64,000 bases of DNA, taken from the NCBI RefSeq assembly GCF_000718015.1, contig NZ_JODY01000011.1, positions 1 through 64,000 on the forward strand. The letters run 5' to 3'. The notes under the pieces are model-generated. The model worked only from the letters and a program-made list of their open reading frames with translations, was not told the origin of the DNA and did not search any database. The DNA is from Streptomyces catenulae. Lineage in GTDB: Bacteria; Actinomycetota; Actinomycetes; Streptomycetales; Streptomycetaceae. The first letter of the stretch is position 1; each line of letters opens with the position of its first letter. Below are positions 18,496-27,991 of this stretch, in pieces. The position numbers and the translations under genes were made by a program.

Positions 18496-18936
18496 ATGGA
18501 CGCGGAGTTGACGGCACTCGCCACGGCCGGGGCGACGACGCTCGTACAGCAGATGGCGACCGAGGGCTGGGCGCAGGTGCGCGGGCGGTTCGCCGCCTTC
18601 CTCGCCCGGCGGCGCGGCACGGACGACGAAGAGGCCCTCCGGGGTGAACTCGACGCGTCGCGGGACGATCTGATCGCCGCCCGGCAGGACGGGGACGAGG
18701 AGTCGGCCGCCGATGTCGTCGCCGTCTGGCGGGGACAGCTGCGCCGACTGCTGCGTGAGGACCCGGCCGCCGCCGAGGAGTTGGCGGCCCTGGAGGAGGA
18801 GTGGCGGCCCCGGCAGGGCGGCACGTCGGTCCGCGATGTGCACAACTCCATGAGCGGCTCCGTGCAACAGGGCATCGTGATCCAGGCCGGGGTGATCTCC
18901 CGTCTCCACACCGGGGACGGCCCCTTCCCGCGCTGA
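18496..18936 (+). CDS. BELL-like small protein with C-terminal amyloid signalling motif
   Basis: A 146-residue protein. Residues 1-110 are mostly helical and begin MDAELTALATAGATTLVQQM, which fits the N-terminus of BELL (bacterial HeLo-like) domains thought to act on membranes. The C-terminus NSMSGSVQQGIVIQAGVI (117-134) is a BASS3/RHIM-like amyloid motif, close to the one split at the start of the NLR at 9730-9815. Known NLR/BELL pairs carry the motif at the NLR N-terminus and the BELL C-terminus, exactly as here, but are normally adjacent. ATG at 18496 has AAGGGGAA upstream. The cell-death function is inference from the family. Confidence 0.75.
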   Translation: MDAELTALATAGATTLVQQMATEGWAQVRGRFAAFLARRRGTDDEEALRGELDASRDDLIAARQDGDEESAADVVAVWRGQLRRLLREDPAAAEELAALEEEWRPRQGGTSVRDVHNSMSGSVQQGIVIQAGVISRLHTGDGPFPR

Positions 18937-18977
18937 TCCCCGGGAGGCCGCGCCCCGCCGCCGTGCACAATGACGGG

Positions 18978-19601
18978 GTGCGGCTCCATCCGATCTCCTG
19001 GGAACGACTGACCGAAGCGCTGGCCGAACGCATCGCCACCACCCCGGCGCAGGACGGCGGTCCCTGGCTGCGGATCGCCGTCGACGGTGCGCCCGCCGCC
19101 GAGCCGGAGCAACTCGCCGGACGGCTGGCGGAGGCGCTGCGGCTGCGCGGCCGGGCCGCCCTCCGCGTCGACACCCACGGCTTTCTCCGCCCCGCCTCGC
19201 TGCGGCTGGAGTACGGGCACACCGACCCGGACGCCTTCCACGACGAGTGGTTCGACCGGCGTGCGCTGTGGCGGGAGGTCTTCCAGCCGCTGGAGCCCGG
19301 CGGCACCGGACGGGTCCTGCCGGACCTGTGGGACCCCGTCACCGACCGGGCCACCCGCAGCGACTACGTGGCACTGCCGCCCGGCGGTGTGCTGCTGCTG
19401 CACGGACCGCTGCTGCTCGGCCATTGGTTCCCCTTCGATCTCACGGTGCACCTGAAGCTGTCCGCCGCGGCCCTCGCCCGCCGCACTCCGCAGGGGGAGC
19501 GGTGGACGCTGCCGGCGTTCGCGCGCTACGAGGACGAGACCTGCCCGGCCGACGCCGCGGACGTCGTCGTACGGGCCGACGATCGGCACCGACCGGCCTG
19601 A
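18978..19601 (+). CDS. Uridine-kinase-like protein with degenerate P-loop
   Basis: A 207-residue protein resembling actinobacterial uridine-kinase-like P-loop proteins. It starts LHPISWERLTEALAERI, then RIAVDGAPAAEPEQLA where the P-loop should be. DTHGFLRPASLRLEYG, DEWFDRRALWREVF and VLLLHGPLLLGHWFPFDL follow. The expected GxxGxGK(S/T) lysine and Ser/Thr are missing (GAPAAEPEQ), so ATP-dependent kinase activity is doubtful. An alternative GTG at 18963 is possible; neither start has a strong ribosome site. It lies 41 bp after the BELL-like gene and could be cotranscribed with it. Confidence 0.7.
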   Translation: MRLHPISWERLTEALAERIATTPAQDGGPWLRIAVDGAPAAEPEQLAGRLAEALRLRGRAALRVDTHGFLRPASLRLEYGHTDPDAFHDEWFDRRALWREVFQPLEPGGTGRVLPDLWDPVTDRATRSDYVALPPGGVLLLHGPLLLGHWFPFDLTVHLKLSAAALARRTPQGERWTLPAFARYEDETCPADAADVVVRADDRHRPA

Positions 19602-19638
19602 CCCGGGCGCCGTGGGGTGCTCCGTGCCGGGGCCGGGC

Positions 19639-21069
19639 TCAGACCAGCTGCCGGATCTCGCCCCGTACGCGGTAGAAGCCCCCCGACGCCGGGGCGAGGC
19701 CGTCGACGACGTAGCGCGCTCCGGGGCGGCGTATGTGACGGGGGAACTGCACGTTCCAGGACGGTTCGAAGCCGTCCGACACGACGTGCACCCGCAGCCG
19801 CCCGCTCTCCTGGACGCACTCCACGACGATGCCGGAGGCGGCGGTGGCCGTCACCGTCTGCACCGTGGTCGACGGGGTGTAGGTGGGCAGCGCGGCGGCC
19901 GACTTCACGTCCCGGGCGACCGGGACCGTACCGGCCCGCGCGGCCGCCACGGCGGTCTCGCTCGCGTCCACGCACACCAGCGAACCGTCGGTGGTCACCA
20001 TGTACAGCTTCTCGTCGAGGTACTGCATCGACAGGGCGGAGCCGCCGCCGGTGCCGAGCTTCCACAGCCGGGTCCCGTCGGCGGCGAAGCAGTACACCGA
20101 GGAGGCCGAGTCGCCCGCGAAGACGTAGCGGCCGCCCGGCGCCGTGGCGCAGGAGTAGACGACCGTGTCGCAGGCGTACGTCGCCTCGATCGCGCCGTCC
20201 TTCTTCGCCAGCCGCTGCACCACGCGCCGGTCGGTACCGGCATAGACCGAGGCGTCCTCCTGCCAGCCGAAGAGCACCGCGCCCCGGGTGGGCGTGTGCC
20301 ACAGCTCCCGGCTGCCGTCGGCGGCGTACGCGGTCACGCCGCGGCTGTGGCCGTGGTGGACGGCGCGGTCGTCACGCCGCACCATCCAGGCGGCGCTGCC
20401 GCTGCTGCGGCGCGACCACTGGTACTCGTCCTCGTGGTCGATCACCGTCAGACCGCCGTCGCGGTCCGCCACATGGAGAACGCCCTCGTGGATGTCCAGC
20501 CAGAAGATGTCGACGTCGGGGGCGATGTCGTAGGCGGCGAACGGCAGCTTCGAGGAGAGGTCGTACACCGAGCCGTCGTCGCAGCCCGCGTAGATCCAGA
20601 AGTCGTCCGCCACCAGGCATTTGACGCCTGCCGGGAGCTGATAGCGGGCCAGCACCTCGCCGTCGTGGCCCAGGGTGTGGACGTCGCCGTTCTGATTGCC
20701 GACCCAGCAACGGTCGGCGTCGACATGGATGCCGAACGCGGCGGAGCCGGTGCGGAACCGCCACAGGACGGGGGCGACCGCACGCGCCGTCGACGGCGCC
20801 GAGGTGACCTGGCGGCGCGTCACCGGCCGGGCGGCGCGCTGCCCCTGGACCGCCGGTGCGTACCCCTTGCGGACCTTCTCGCCGATCTTCTTGGCGGCCG
20901 CCGCCTGCGCCTTCTCCACCGTCGGGAACGTCGAACACTGCGACTGGCCGCTCGCGCCGATCCGGCCGTAGCGGACCGCGACCTGCGTGCCGCTGACCGA
21001 CACCTCGTAGAACTTGTGGGCCCCGCCGTCCTCCTGGGACAGCTCCAGATACGTCGTGGATTCAGACAT
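19639..21069 (-). CDS. WGR-domain protein with beta-propeller repeats
   Basis: A 476-residue protein. The N-terminal WGR domain (residues 5-75) has KFYEVSVSGTQVAVRYGRIG and the usual K-rich helix (EKAQAAAAKKIGEKVRKGY). It is followed by about 380 residues of quinoprotein/WD-like beta repeats (WVGNQNGDVHTLG, YAGCDDGSVYDLS, HVADRDGGLTVID, YVFAGDSASSVYCFA). WGR domains occur in PARPs and MolR-type regulators and contact nucleic acid or protein. No ADP-ribosyltransferase is fused here. ATG at 21069 follows GGGGAGGGGA. A sensing or scaffolding role is inference. Confidence 0.8.
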   Translation of the reverse strand: MSESTTYLELSQEDGGAHKFYEVSVSGTQVAVRYGRIGASGQSQCSTFPTVEKAQAAAAKKIGEKVRKGYAPAVQGQRAARPVTRRQVTSAPSTARAVAPVLWRFRTGSAAFGIHVDADRCWVGNQNGDVHTLGHDGEVLARYQLPAGVKCLVADDFWIYAGCDDGSVYDLSSKLPFAAYDIAPDVDIFWLDIHEGVLHVADRDGGLTVIDHEDEYQWSRRSSGSAAWMVRRDDRAVHHGHSRGVTAYAADGSRELWHTPTRGAVLFGWQEDASVYAGTDRRVVQRLAKKDGAIEATYACDTVVYSCATAPGGRYVFAGDSASSVYCFAADGTRLWKLGTGGGSALSMQYLDEKLYMVTTDGSLVCVDASETAVAAARAGTVPVARDVKSAAALPTYTPSTTVQTVTATAASGIVVECVQESGRLRVHVVSDGFEPSWNVQFPRHIRRPGARYVVDGLAPASGGFYRVRGEIRQLV

Positions 21070-21208
21070 GGCGATCCCCTCCCCGGGCGGTCCCGCTGAC
21101 CTTCCCCGCTGCTGAAAACCGTACGGCCGACCACTGACAACGGGCCCGGACCGCGCTCCCCGCCCGGTCCCTGACGGGCGTTCACGGCGCTGCCGTTAGC
21201 GTGAGCCC

Positions 21209-21670
21209 GTGATGTTTTCGAACCACGCGACCGGCGACAGCCCGGCGCTCCCCGGCAGCCACGGCCCCCACGCGACGACGGACGCCCTGCCCGCCTCCGT
21301 CGGCGCCGTACGGATGTCGTACGCGCCCGACCCCGACCACGACCCGGACCCCGGCGAGATCGTGTGGACCTGGGTGCCGTACGAGGAAGGTGACGGGCGG
21401 GGCAAGGACCGTCCGGTGCTGGTGGTGGCCCGGGAAGCGGCGGGCACGCTGCTCGCCGTGCGGCTGTCCAGCAAGCCGCACGACCAGGACCGGGAGTGGA
21501 TAGCCATCGGCACCGGGCCGTGGGACCGCGCGGGCCGCGACTCGTGGGTCGACCTGGACCGGGTCCTGCGGCTGCACCCCCAGGGGATGCGCCGGGAGGC
21601 GTGCGCCCTGGACCGGGGCCGCTTCGGCCTCGTCGCGCAGCGCCTCCAGGAACGCTACGGCTGGCGCTGA
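21209..21670 (+). CDS. PemK/MazF-family endoribonuclease-like protein, orphan
   Basis: A 153-residue protein with a MazF-like SH3 barrel from about residue 48: PGEIVWTWVPYEE, KDRPVLVVARE, LLAVRLSSK, and a C-terminal WVDLDRVLRLHPQGMRREA. The disordered 40-residue N-terminus is typical of the Streptomyces branch. MazF toxins cut mRNA, but there is no small antitoxin frame beside it, so it may be a non-toxin relative. GTG at 21209 has no ribosome site; a TAGCGT hexamer at 21197-21202 would place transcription near the start codon, consistent with a leaderless message. It converges with the DUF1697 gene. Confidence 0.75.
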   Translation: MMFSNHATGDSPALPGSHGPHATTDALPASVGAVRMSYAPDPDHDPDPGEIVWTWVPYEEGDGRGKDRPVLVVAREAAGTLLAVRLSSKPHDQDREWIAIGTGPWDRAGRDSWVDLDRVLRLHPQGMRREACALDRGRFGLVAQRLQERYGWR

Positions 21671-21680
21671 ACCGCCGGAC

Positions 21681-21702
21681 CCGCCGTGACCGACCACGGT
21701 GG
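21681..21702. terminator. Weak hairpin between convergent genes
   Basis: CCGCCGTG and CACGGTGG pair around a 6-base loop with one G-U. It lies just after the MazF-like stop and before the DUF1697 stop, so it is a possible short bidirectional terminator. Confidence 0.35.
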
Positions 21703-21733
21703 GCCGTGCCGGACCGGGGCCCGGAACCGCAGG

Positions 21734-22276
21734 TCAGGCCCCGGTCAGCGCCAGGATCTTGGTCACGGTGCTCCAGTTCCGGGAGGTGGCGACGACGCCG
21801 AGCGGAACCCGGCCCACCGCCTGGGCGAGCTTGGAGCGGCCGATGCCGTCCGGGCAGTGCAGATACAGCTCCCGCCCGATCAGCCGGAAGCTGTCCGGGG
21901 CGAACGCCGCCGCGTCCAGGGCATCCAGCCGCGAGGTGTCACCGGGCTCCTCGGACAGGAACGTGAGGTGCAGCGTCCGCGGCTCCGCCACCGCCTGCGG
22001 ATACGGATTCGCCGCGACGCCCGCGGCGAACTCCGCGCCGGTGCGGACCACCACCGGCACCGTCAGCCCCAGATCGGCGAGGATCCGCTCCTGCAGCAGG
22101 CGCGCGGTCTCCCCGGGCGGGGTGCCCGGATCGGCGAAGACCAGATTGCCCGTCTGCAGCAGGACGGTGACCTCCCGCAACCCCAGCGACCGCGCCAGCT
22201 CCAGCTGACGGGCCTTGGGGAAGACGTTGTGCCCGCCGACGTTGATGCCGCGCAACAGCGCGATCTGCGTGGACAT
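21734..22276 (-). CDS. DUF1697 family protein
   Basis: A 180-residue cytoplasmic protein of the DUF1697 family. It has the hallmark start QIALLRGINVGGHNVFP, an LQTGNLVF strand near residue 40, and the C-terminal SKLAQAVGR and TSRNWSTVTKI blocks. The function of the family is unknown. The start is the ATG at 22276 with AAAGGCGG upstream. It follows the O6-methylguanine methyltransferase gene by 37 bp on the same strand, so the two are probably one transcript. Confidence 0.88.
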   Translation of the reverse strand: MSTQIALLRGINVGGHNVFPKARQLELARSLGLREVTVLLQTGNLVFADPGTPPGETARLLQERILADLGLTVPVVVRTGAEFAAGVAANPYPQAVAEPRTLHLTFLSEEPGDTSRLDALDAAAFAPDSFRLIGRELYLHCPDGIGRSKLAQAVGRVPLGVVATSRNWSTVTKILALTGA

Positions 22277-22313
22277 GGTGCCGCCTTTCGTGCGCCCGCT
22301 CGCGGCCGCTCGG

Positions 22314-22877
22314 TCAGAACAGGGGAGCCGGCAGAACGCCTTCCAGGGCCAGCAGGACGCGCTTGGTCTCCAGACCGCCGCTGAACCCGCCGATGCCGCC
22401 GTCACTGGCCACCACCCGGTGGCAGGGGACGACGACGGGCAGCGGATTGGAGCCCATCGCCGCGCCGACCGCCCGCGCGGCGCCCGGCTCACCGACCCGG
22501 TCGGCGAGGTCCTGATAGCCGACGACACTGCCGTACGGCACGTCGGCGGCGAGCGTGTGCAGGACCCGGGCGTAGAAGCCGGAGGTCAGCGACCAGTCCA
22601 GGGGCACCGTGAAGGCGGTCGGCTCGCCGGAGAAGTACGCCGCCAGCTCCGCCACCGCCGTGGTCAGGTGCGGTATCTCCGCGCGCGGGGCCGTGCCGAA
22701 GAGCCCTTCCAGCCGGGCCAGGGACCGCTGGACCGTCCGCTCGTCGGCATGGAAGCCCACCTGGACCAGGCCCTGCTCCGTCGCGGCGAGGAGCAGTGGT
22801 CCGACGGGTGAGTCCGTCCGCGTCCATGCCCAGTCGCGCCGTGGATTCCGCACTGATTCCTGCGCTGCATCCGTCAC
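22314..22877 (-). CDS. ogt: Methylated-DNA-[protein]-cysteine S-methyltransferase
   Basis: A repair protein that moves alkyl groups from O6-alkylguanine to its own cysteine. The active-site signature PVVVPCHRVV and the helix-turn-helix arginine-finger region YGSVVGYQDLADRVG are present, followed by GGIGGFSGGLETKRVLL. The N-terminal domain starts WAWTRTDSPVGPLLLAAT. The start is unclear: GTG at 22877 has GAGGGG almost adjacent, GTG at 22853 has AGGA four bases upstream, and an in-frame TTG lies at 22907. The symbol could equally be ada C-terminal-like. It is upstream of the DUF1697 gene. Confidence 0.88.
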   Translation of the reverse strand: MTDAAQESVRNPRRDWAWTRTDSPVGPLLLAATEQGLVQVGFHADERTVQRSLARLEGLFGTAPRAEIPHLTTAVAELAAYFSGEPTAFTVPLDWSLTSGFYARVLHTLAADVPYGSVVGYQDLADRVGEPGAARAVGAAMGSNPLPVVVPCHRVVASDGGIGGFSGGLETKRVLLALEGVLPAPLF

Positions 22878-22914
22878 GCCCCTCAGCGTAGGGCGTGGCA
22901 CCGACAACGCGGCG

Positions 22915-22952
22915 GCGGGCGGTTCCGGGAGACCGTTCCCGGAACCGCCCGC
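22915..22952 (-). terminator. Hairpin after glycerophosphodiesterase gene
   Basis: A 15-bp perfect stem (GCGGGCGGTTCCGGG and its complement) with an 8-base loop, 18 bp past the leftward stop at 22970. It is a probable intrinsic-type terminator without a U-tract, as is usual in this genus. Confidence 0.7.
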
Positions 22953-22969
22953 CAGGCCGTAGGCGCAGG

Positions 22970-23854
22970 TCAGAGACCGTTCTTGCGCAGTGCGGCGCGG
23001 ATGGTGTCCGCGGAGTTGCTGATGACGCCGTCCGCACCGGCACCGGCGAGCTTCACCGCCGTGGCGGTGTTGTCGACGGTCCAGGTGTAGACGTCCATCG
23101 GACGGCCGTGCGGCCCGCGCAGTCCGTGCACCGCCTTGATGTACTCCGGGGTGGTCACCGTGTACGACGGGTTGATCTGGTCGCAGAACCGGGCGTACTC
23201 GGGCAGCTCGGCGACGGTGGGGTTGCCGAGGAAGCCGGTCTTGATGTCCGGCCGCAGCAGGTGGACGGTCTTCACCGCGTCGCCGTTGAAGCTCTGGATG
23301 ATCAGGCGGTTCTTGACGTGGTCACGGTCGAGCCACCCCTGGCGGCGCAGCTGGGACAGGACCTGCAGCTCGATACCCGGGTACAGCTCCGGAGACTTCA
23401 GCTCCAGCAGGAGCCGCTGGTGGTTGTGGGTGACCGCGGTCATGTACTGCTTGAGGGTGGGCACCCGCTCGCCGGTGAACTTCGCGTCGAACCAGCTGCC
23501 CGCGTCCAGCTTCTTGATCTCGTTGAGCGTGAAGTCGGCGACCTTCCAGGGCGCGCGGTCCGGGAACACCTTCTTCACGTCGGTCGTCCGGTTGAGCGTC
23601 GTGTCGTGCATGACGATCAGCTGACCGTCCTTGGTGCGCTGCACATCGTTCTCCACCCAGGTGGAGCCGCGCCGGTGGGCCTCGTTGATGGAGGCCACGG
23701 TGTTCTCGGGCGCGTGGGTGGGGGCGCCGCGGTGGGCGACCGCCACGGTTCTGTGGCCGCCGGTGGCGGCCTGTGCGGTGGCTGGGGGGAGGACGAGCGT
23801 GGACAGACCCAGGAGCGCGCCGGAGAGGGCGGTGGCGGCGGTGCGAAGACGCAT
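22970..23854 (-). CDS. Secreted glycerophosphodiester phosphodiesterase
   Basis: A 294-residue enzyme that hydrolyses glycerophosphodiesters to glycerol-3-phosphate outside the cell. It has a Sec signal peptide with cleavage near ATAQAA (residues 25-30). The GDPD barrel begins VAHRGAPTHAPENTVASI, with HRG and E(N) catalytic residues, then WVENDVQRTKDGQLIVMHD and the LLLELK glutamate motif. ATG at 23854 follows GAGGAG. A candidate PHO box lies upstream (23978-24010), consistent with phosphate-starvation control known for glpQ genes of Streptomyces. Confidence 0.9.
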   Translation of the reverse strand: MRLRTAATALSGALLGLSTLVLPPATAQAATGGHRTVAVAHRGAPTHAPENTVASINEAHRRGSTWVENDVQRTKDGQLIVMHDTTLNRTTDVKKVFPDRAPWKVADFTLNEIKKLDAGSWFDAKFTGERVPTLKQYMTAVTHNHQRLLLELKSPELYPGIELQVLSQLRRQGWLDRDHVKNRLIIQSFNGDAVKTVHLLRPDIKTGFLGNPTVAELPEYARFCDQINPSYTVTTPEYIKAVHGLRGPHGRPMDVYTWTVDNTATAVKLAGAGADGVISNSADTIRAALRKNGL

Positions 23855-24528
23855 ACGGACTCCTCGTGACGTCGTGGACGTGACCGGGTGTGAGGTGTGC
23901 GACGAACGGGTGTGACGTGGCCTGATGCCGTGCCGGACGGCCAGAGGTTCGCAGCCGGGGGGTACGGAGAGGGAGGCGAGGGATGGACAGAGATTGAACG
24001 AGAAGTGGCCGGTGTTCCGTGTTTGAGGGGCGCGGTGACAGGTTGTCCGGAAACGCCGTGCAACAGATGGACGCTCCGGCGCCGTCCAACTTGCCGGAGT
24101 GGCGGCGAACCCGCATCCCGGCCGACGGTTCGTCACCCTTCGCTCCTGTGACCGGTTTTGGTCTTTCCGGAATACCGGAGCGTGCGGCTCCGGAAGGCGG
24201 GCGGGGAGCGGGGCGGCCACGGGGGCGGGCGGGGCCCGCGGTGCCGGAGGGACCGGCCGTCGCCGCGCGGCTCCGGACGGCCCGGGCGCCGGGTGCGCCC
24301 CCGGTGCCGCGGCGCCTCCGCGCGGTCGGGCCGCCCCGCCGTCCGCCCGGTCGGCCCGCTCCTCCGGACGGGCGTCCGGCCGGGCCGGGGCCGGGCGCGG
24401 GCCCGATCATCGTTCCGGCCCTTCCCAGGCCCCGGCCGCCTCCGTCCCGAGATCCGCCGATCGGAAGAACGCCCTGGTCGGACGGGTTTCCCGGCCGGAT
24501 GTCAGTGGCGGGTCGTACGGTGGTTTCC
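23855..24528. other. Divergent intergenic region, phosphodiesterase / uvrB
   Basis: A 674-bp region without a gene. The left third is the leader and promoter zone of the phosphodiesterase, including the PHO-box candidate and a lower-GC stretch around 23980-24060. The near palindrome TTCCGGAATACCGGAG lies at about 24166-24181. From 24190 to 24450 the DNA is very G/C-rich without coding character. I see no clear LexA-type box ahead of uvrB. Confidence 0.4.
23978..24010 (-). promoter_or_regulatory. Candidate PHO box (three 11-bp direct repeats)
   Basis: Read on the minus strand there are three contiguous 11-mers: GGCCACTTCTC, GTTCAATCTCT and GTCCATCCCTC. Each follows the pattern G-[GT]-[TC]-C-A with a mostly pyrimidine remainder, like the PhoP direct-repeat unit of Streptomyces (GTTCACC-type). 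It ends 124 bp before the phosphodiesterase start. PhoP control is inferred, not shown. Confidence 0.5.
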
Positions 24529-26664
<2,136 letters not shown>

Positions 26665-26674
26665 CCTCCGACGC

Positions 26675-26714
26675 CGCGCCGCCACGCCGAGCACCTGTAG
26701 AACGTGGCGGCGCG
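26675..26714 (+). terminator. Hairpin after uvrB
   Basis: CGCGCCGCCACG and CGTGGCGGCGCG form a 12-bp perfect stem with a 16-base loop, starting 11 bp past the uvrB stop. A low-GC stretch with the next promoter follows. Confidence 0.65.
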
Positions 26715-26772
26715 TACGGCCTGACCAGGCACTTTACCTTTTCATTTACTTATCCTTGGTATTCCTTTACGC

Positions 26773-26933
26773 TAGCTCCGCGGAGGGGAGTACTCCTGCA
26801 ACGACGTTCCCGTCATCACGGATCACGAGCGTGACGAGATCCCGGGGCGTCGGCCCGGTGGCCTTCGGGAGCCGGGCGGAAGAGACCTCCGGCAGCGACG
26901 ACGCTGTTATGTGCCGTACGACTCTGCCGGAGG
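26773..26933 (+). promoter_or_regulatory. yybP-ykoY (manganese) riboswitch with SD-masking expression platform
   Basis: The conserved 5' element GGGGAGTA is at 26785-26792, and the 3' element AGAGACCTCC ends at 26890. P1 can form between CGGAGG (26781-26786) and CCTCCG (26886-26891). The interior holds CCGTCATCACGG and further stems, as in the Mn-sensing aptamer. The P1 3' strand extended, CCTCCGGC (26886-26893), is perfectly complementary to GCCGGAGG (26926-26933), the TerC ribosome site. So aptamer and SD-masking helix are mutually exclusive: metal binding should free the site and turn translation on. The upstream AT-rich segment at 26733-26770 probably holds the promoter. Confidence 0.85.
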
Positions 26934-26937
26934 AGCA

Positions 26938-27921
26938 GTGGACGTTTCCCTGACCCTGTGGGTGCTGACCATCCTCGGTCTCAGCGCCCTGATCGCCGCC
27001 GATTTCTTCATCGGCGGCCGCACCCCGCACGAGGTCTCCCTCAAGGAGGCCGGAATCTGGACCGGCGTCTGGGTGACGCTCGCCGCGCTCTTCGGACTCG
27101 GACTGCTGCTGTTCGGCGGCTCCGCTCCGGCAGGTGAGTTCTTCGCCGGTTTCATCACCGAGAAGTCCCTGAGCGTCGACAACCTCTTCGTCTTCGTCCT
27201 GATCATGGCGAAGTTCGCGGTCCCGTCGATCTACCAACAGCGGGTGCTGATGGTCGGCGTGCTGATCGCGCTGGTGCTGCGGGCCGGATTCATCGGCGCC
27301 GGAGCCGCGATCATCGCCAACTTCTCCTGGGTCTTCTACCTCTTCGGCGCGTTCCTCATCTGGACCGCGTGGAAGCTCGTCAAGGAGGCGATGGCCGGGG
27401 CGGAGGACGAGGAGTTCGAGGAGAACCGCTTCCTGAAGACCGTGGAGAAGCGCTTCCCGTCGACCGGTACGTACCACGGGACGAAGCTGTTCGTCGTCGA
27501 GAACGGCAAGCGGCTGATGACGCCGATGCTGGTCGTCATGCTGGCGATCGGCACCACCGACGTCCTCTTCGCCCTGGACTCCATACCGGCGATCTTCGGG
27601 CTCACCCAGGACCCGTACATCGTCTTCACCGCCAACGCGTTCGCCCTGATGGGGCTGCGGCAGCTCTACTTCCTGATCGGCGGACTGCTCAAGAAGCTGG
27701 TCCACCTCTCGTACGGCCTGTCGGTGATCCTCGGCTTCATCGGGGTGAAGCTGGTGCTGCACGCGCTGCACGAATCGGGGGTCGCCGTGCCGGAGATCAG
27801 CATTCCGGTCTCGCTGGGCGTCATCTGCGCGGTCCTCGTCGTCACCACCGTCACCAGCCTGCTGGCCGCCCGGAAGCAGACGGAGGAGGAGACGGAGCCG
27901 CAGGAGAGCGCGGGCGTCTGA
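26938..27921 (+). CDS. TerC family integral membrane protein (Alx-like)
   Basis: A 327-residue membrane protein with about eight or nine transmembrane helices. It carries the TerC signature ITEKSLSVDNLFVFVLIM (conserved acidic/Asn membrane residues) and the symmetric second half TTDVLFALDSIPAIFGLT. TerC/Alx proteins handle Mn2+ (export or supply to secreted enzymes), in line with the upstream yybP-ykoY riboswitch. A cytoplasmic acidic loop is near residues 150-165, and the C-terminus is acidic. GTG at 26938 lies just after GGAGGAGC. Tellurite resistance is the historical name; manganese homeostasis is the better guess. Confidence 0.92.
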   Translation: MDVSLTLWVLTILGLSALIAADFFIGGRTPHEVSLKEAGIWTGVWVTLAALFGLGLLLFGGSAPAGEFFAGFITEKSLSVDNLFVFVLIMAKFAVPSIYQQRVLMVGVLIALVLRAGFIGAGAAIIANFSWVFYLFGAFLIWTAWKLVKEAMAGAEDEEFEENRFLKTVEKRFPSTGTYHGTKLFVVENGKRLMTPMLVVMLAIGTTDVLFALDSIPAIFGLTQDPYIVFTANAFALMGLRQLYFLIGGLLKKLVHLSYGLSVILGFIGVKLVLHALHESGVAVPEISIPVSLGVICAVLVVTTVTSLLAARKQTEEETEPQESAGV

Positions 27922-27944
27922 CCGGCGGCTGCCGCCCGGACGCG

Positions 27945-27982
27945 ACGGCGGGCCCCGCCCACCCGGGTGCGGGGCCCGCCGT
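27945..27982. terminator. Bidirectional terminator between terC and MBL gene
   Basis: A 14-bp perfect stem (ACGGCGGGCCCCGC and its complement) with a 10-base loop between convergent stops at 27921 and 27992. Confidence 0.85.
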
Positions 27983-27991
27983 CACGGATGG

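Noticed and set aside
15669..19589. Leftward open frame continuing upstream of the epoxidase start for about 1300 codons
   Set aside because: It is antisense to four well-supported rightward genes, has no family similarity and is the usual open-frame artefact of very high GC DNA. The true start is at 15668.
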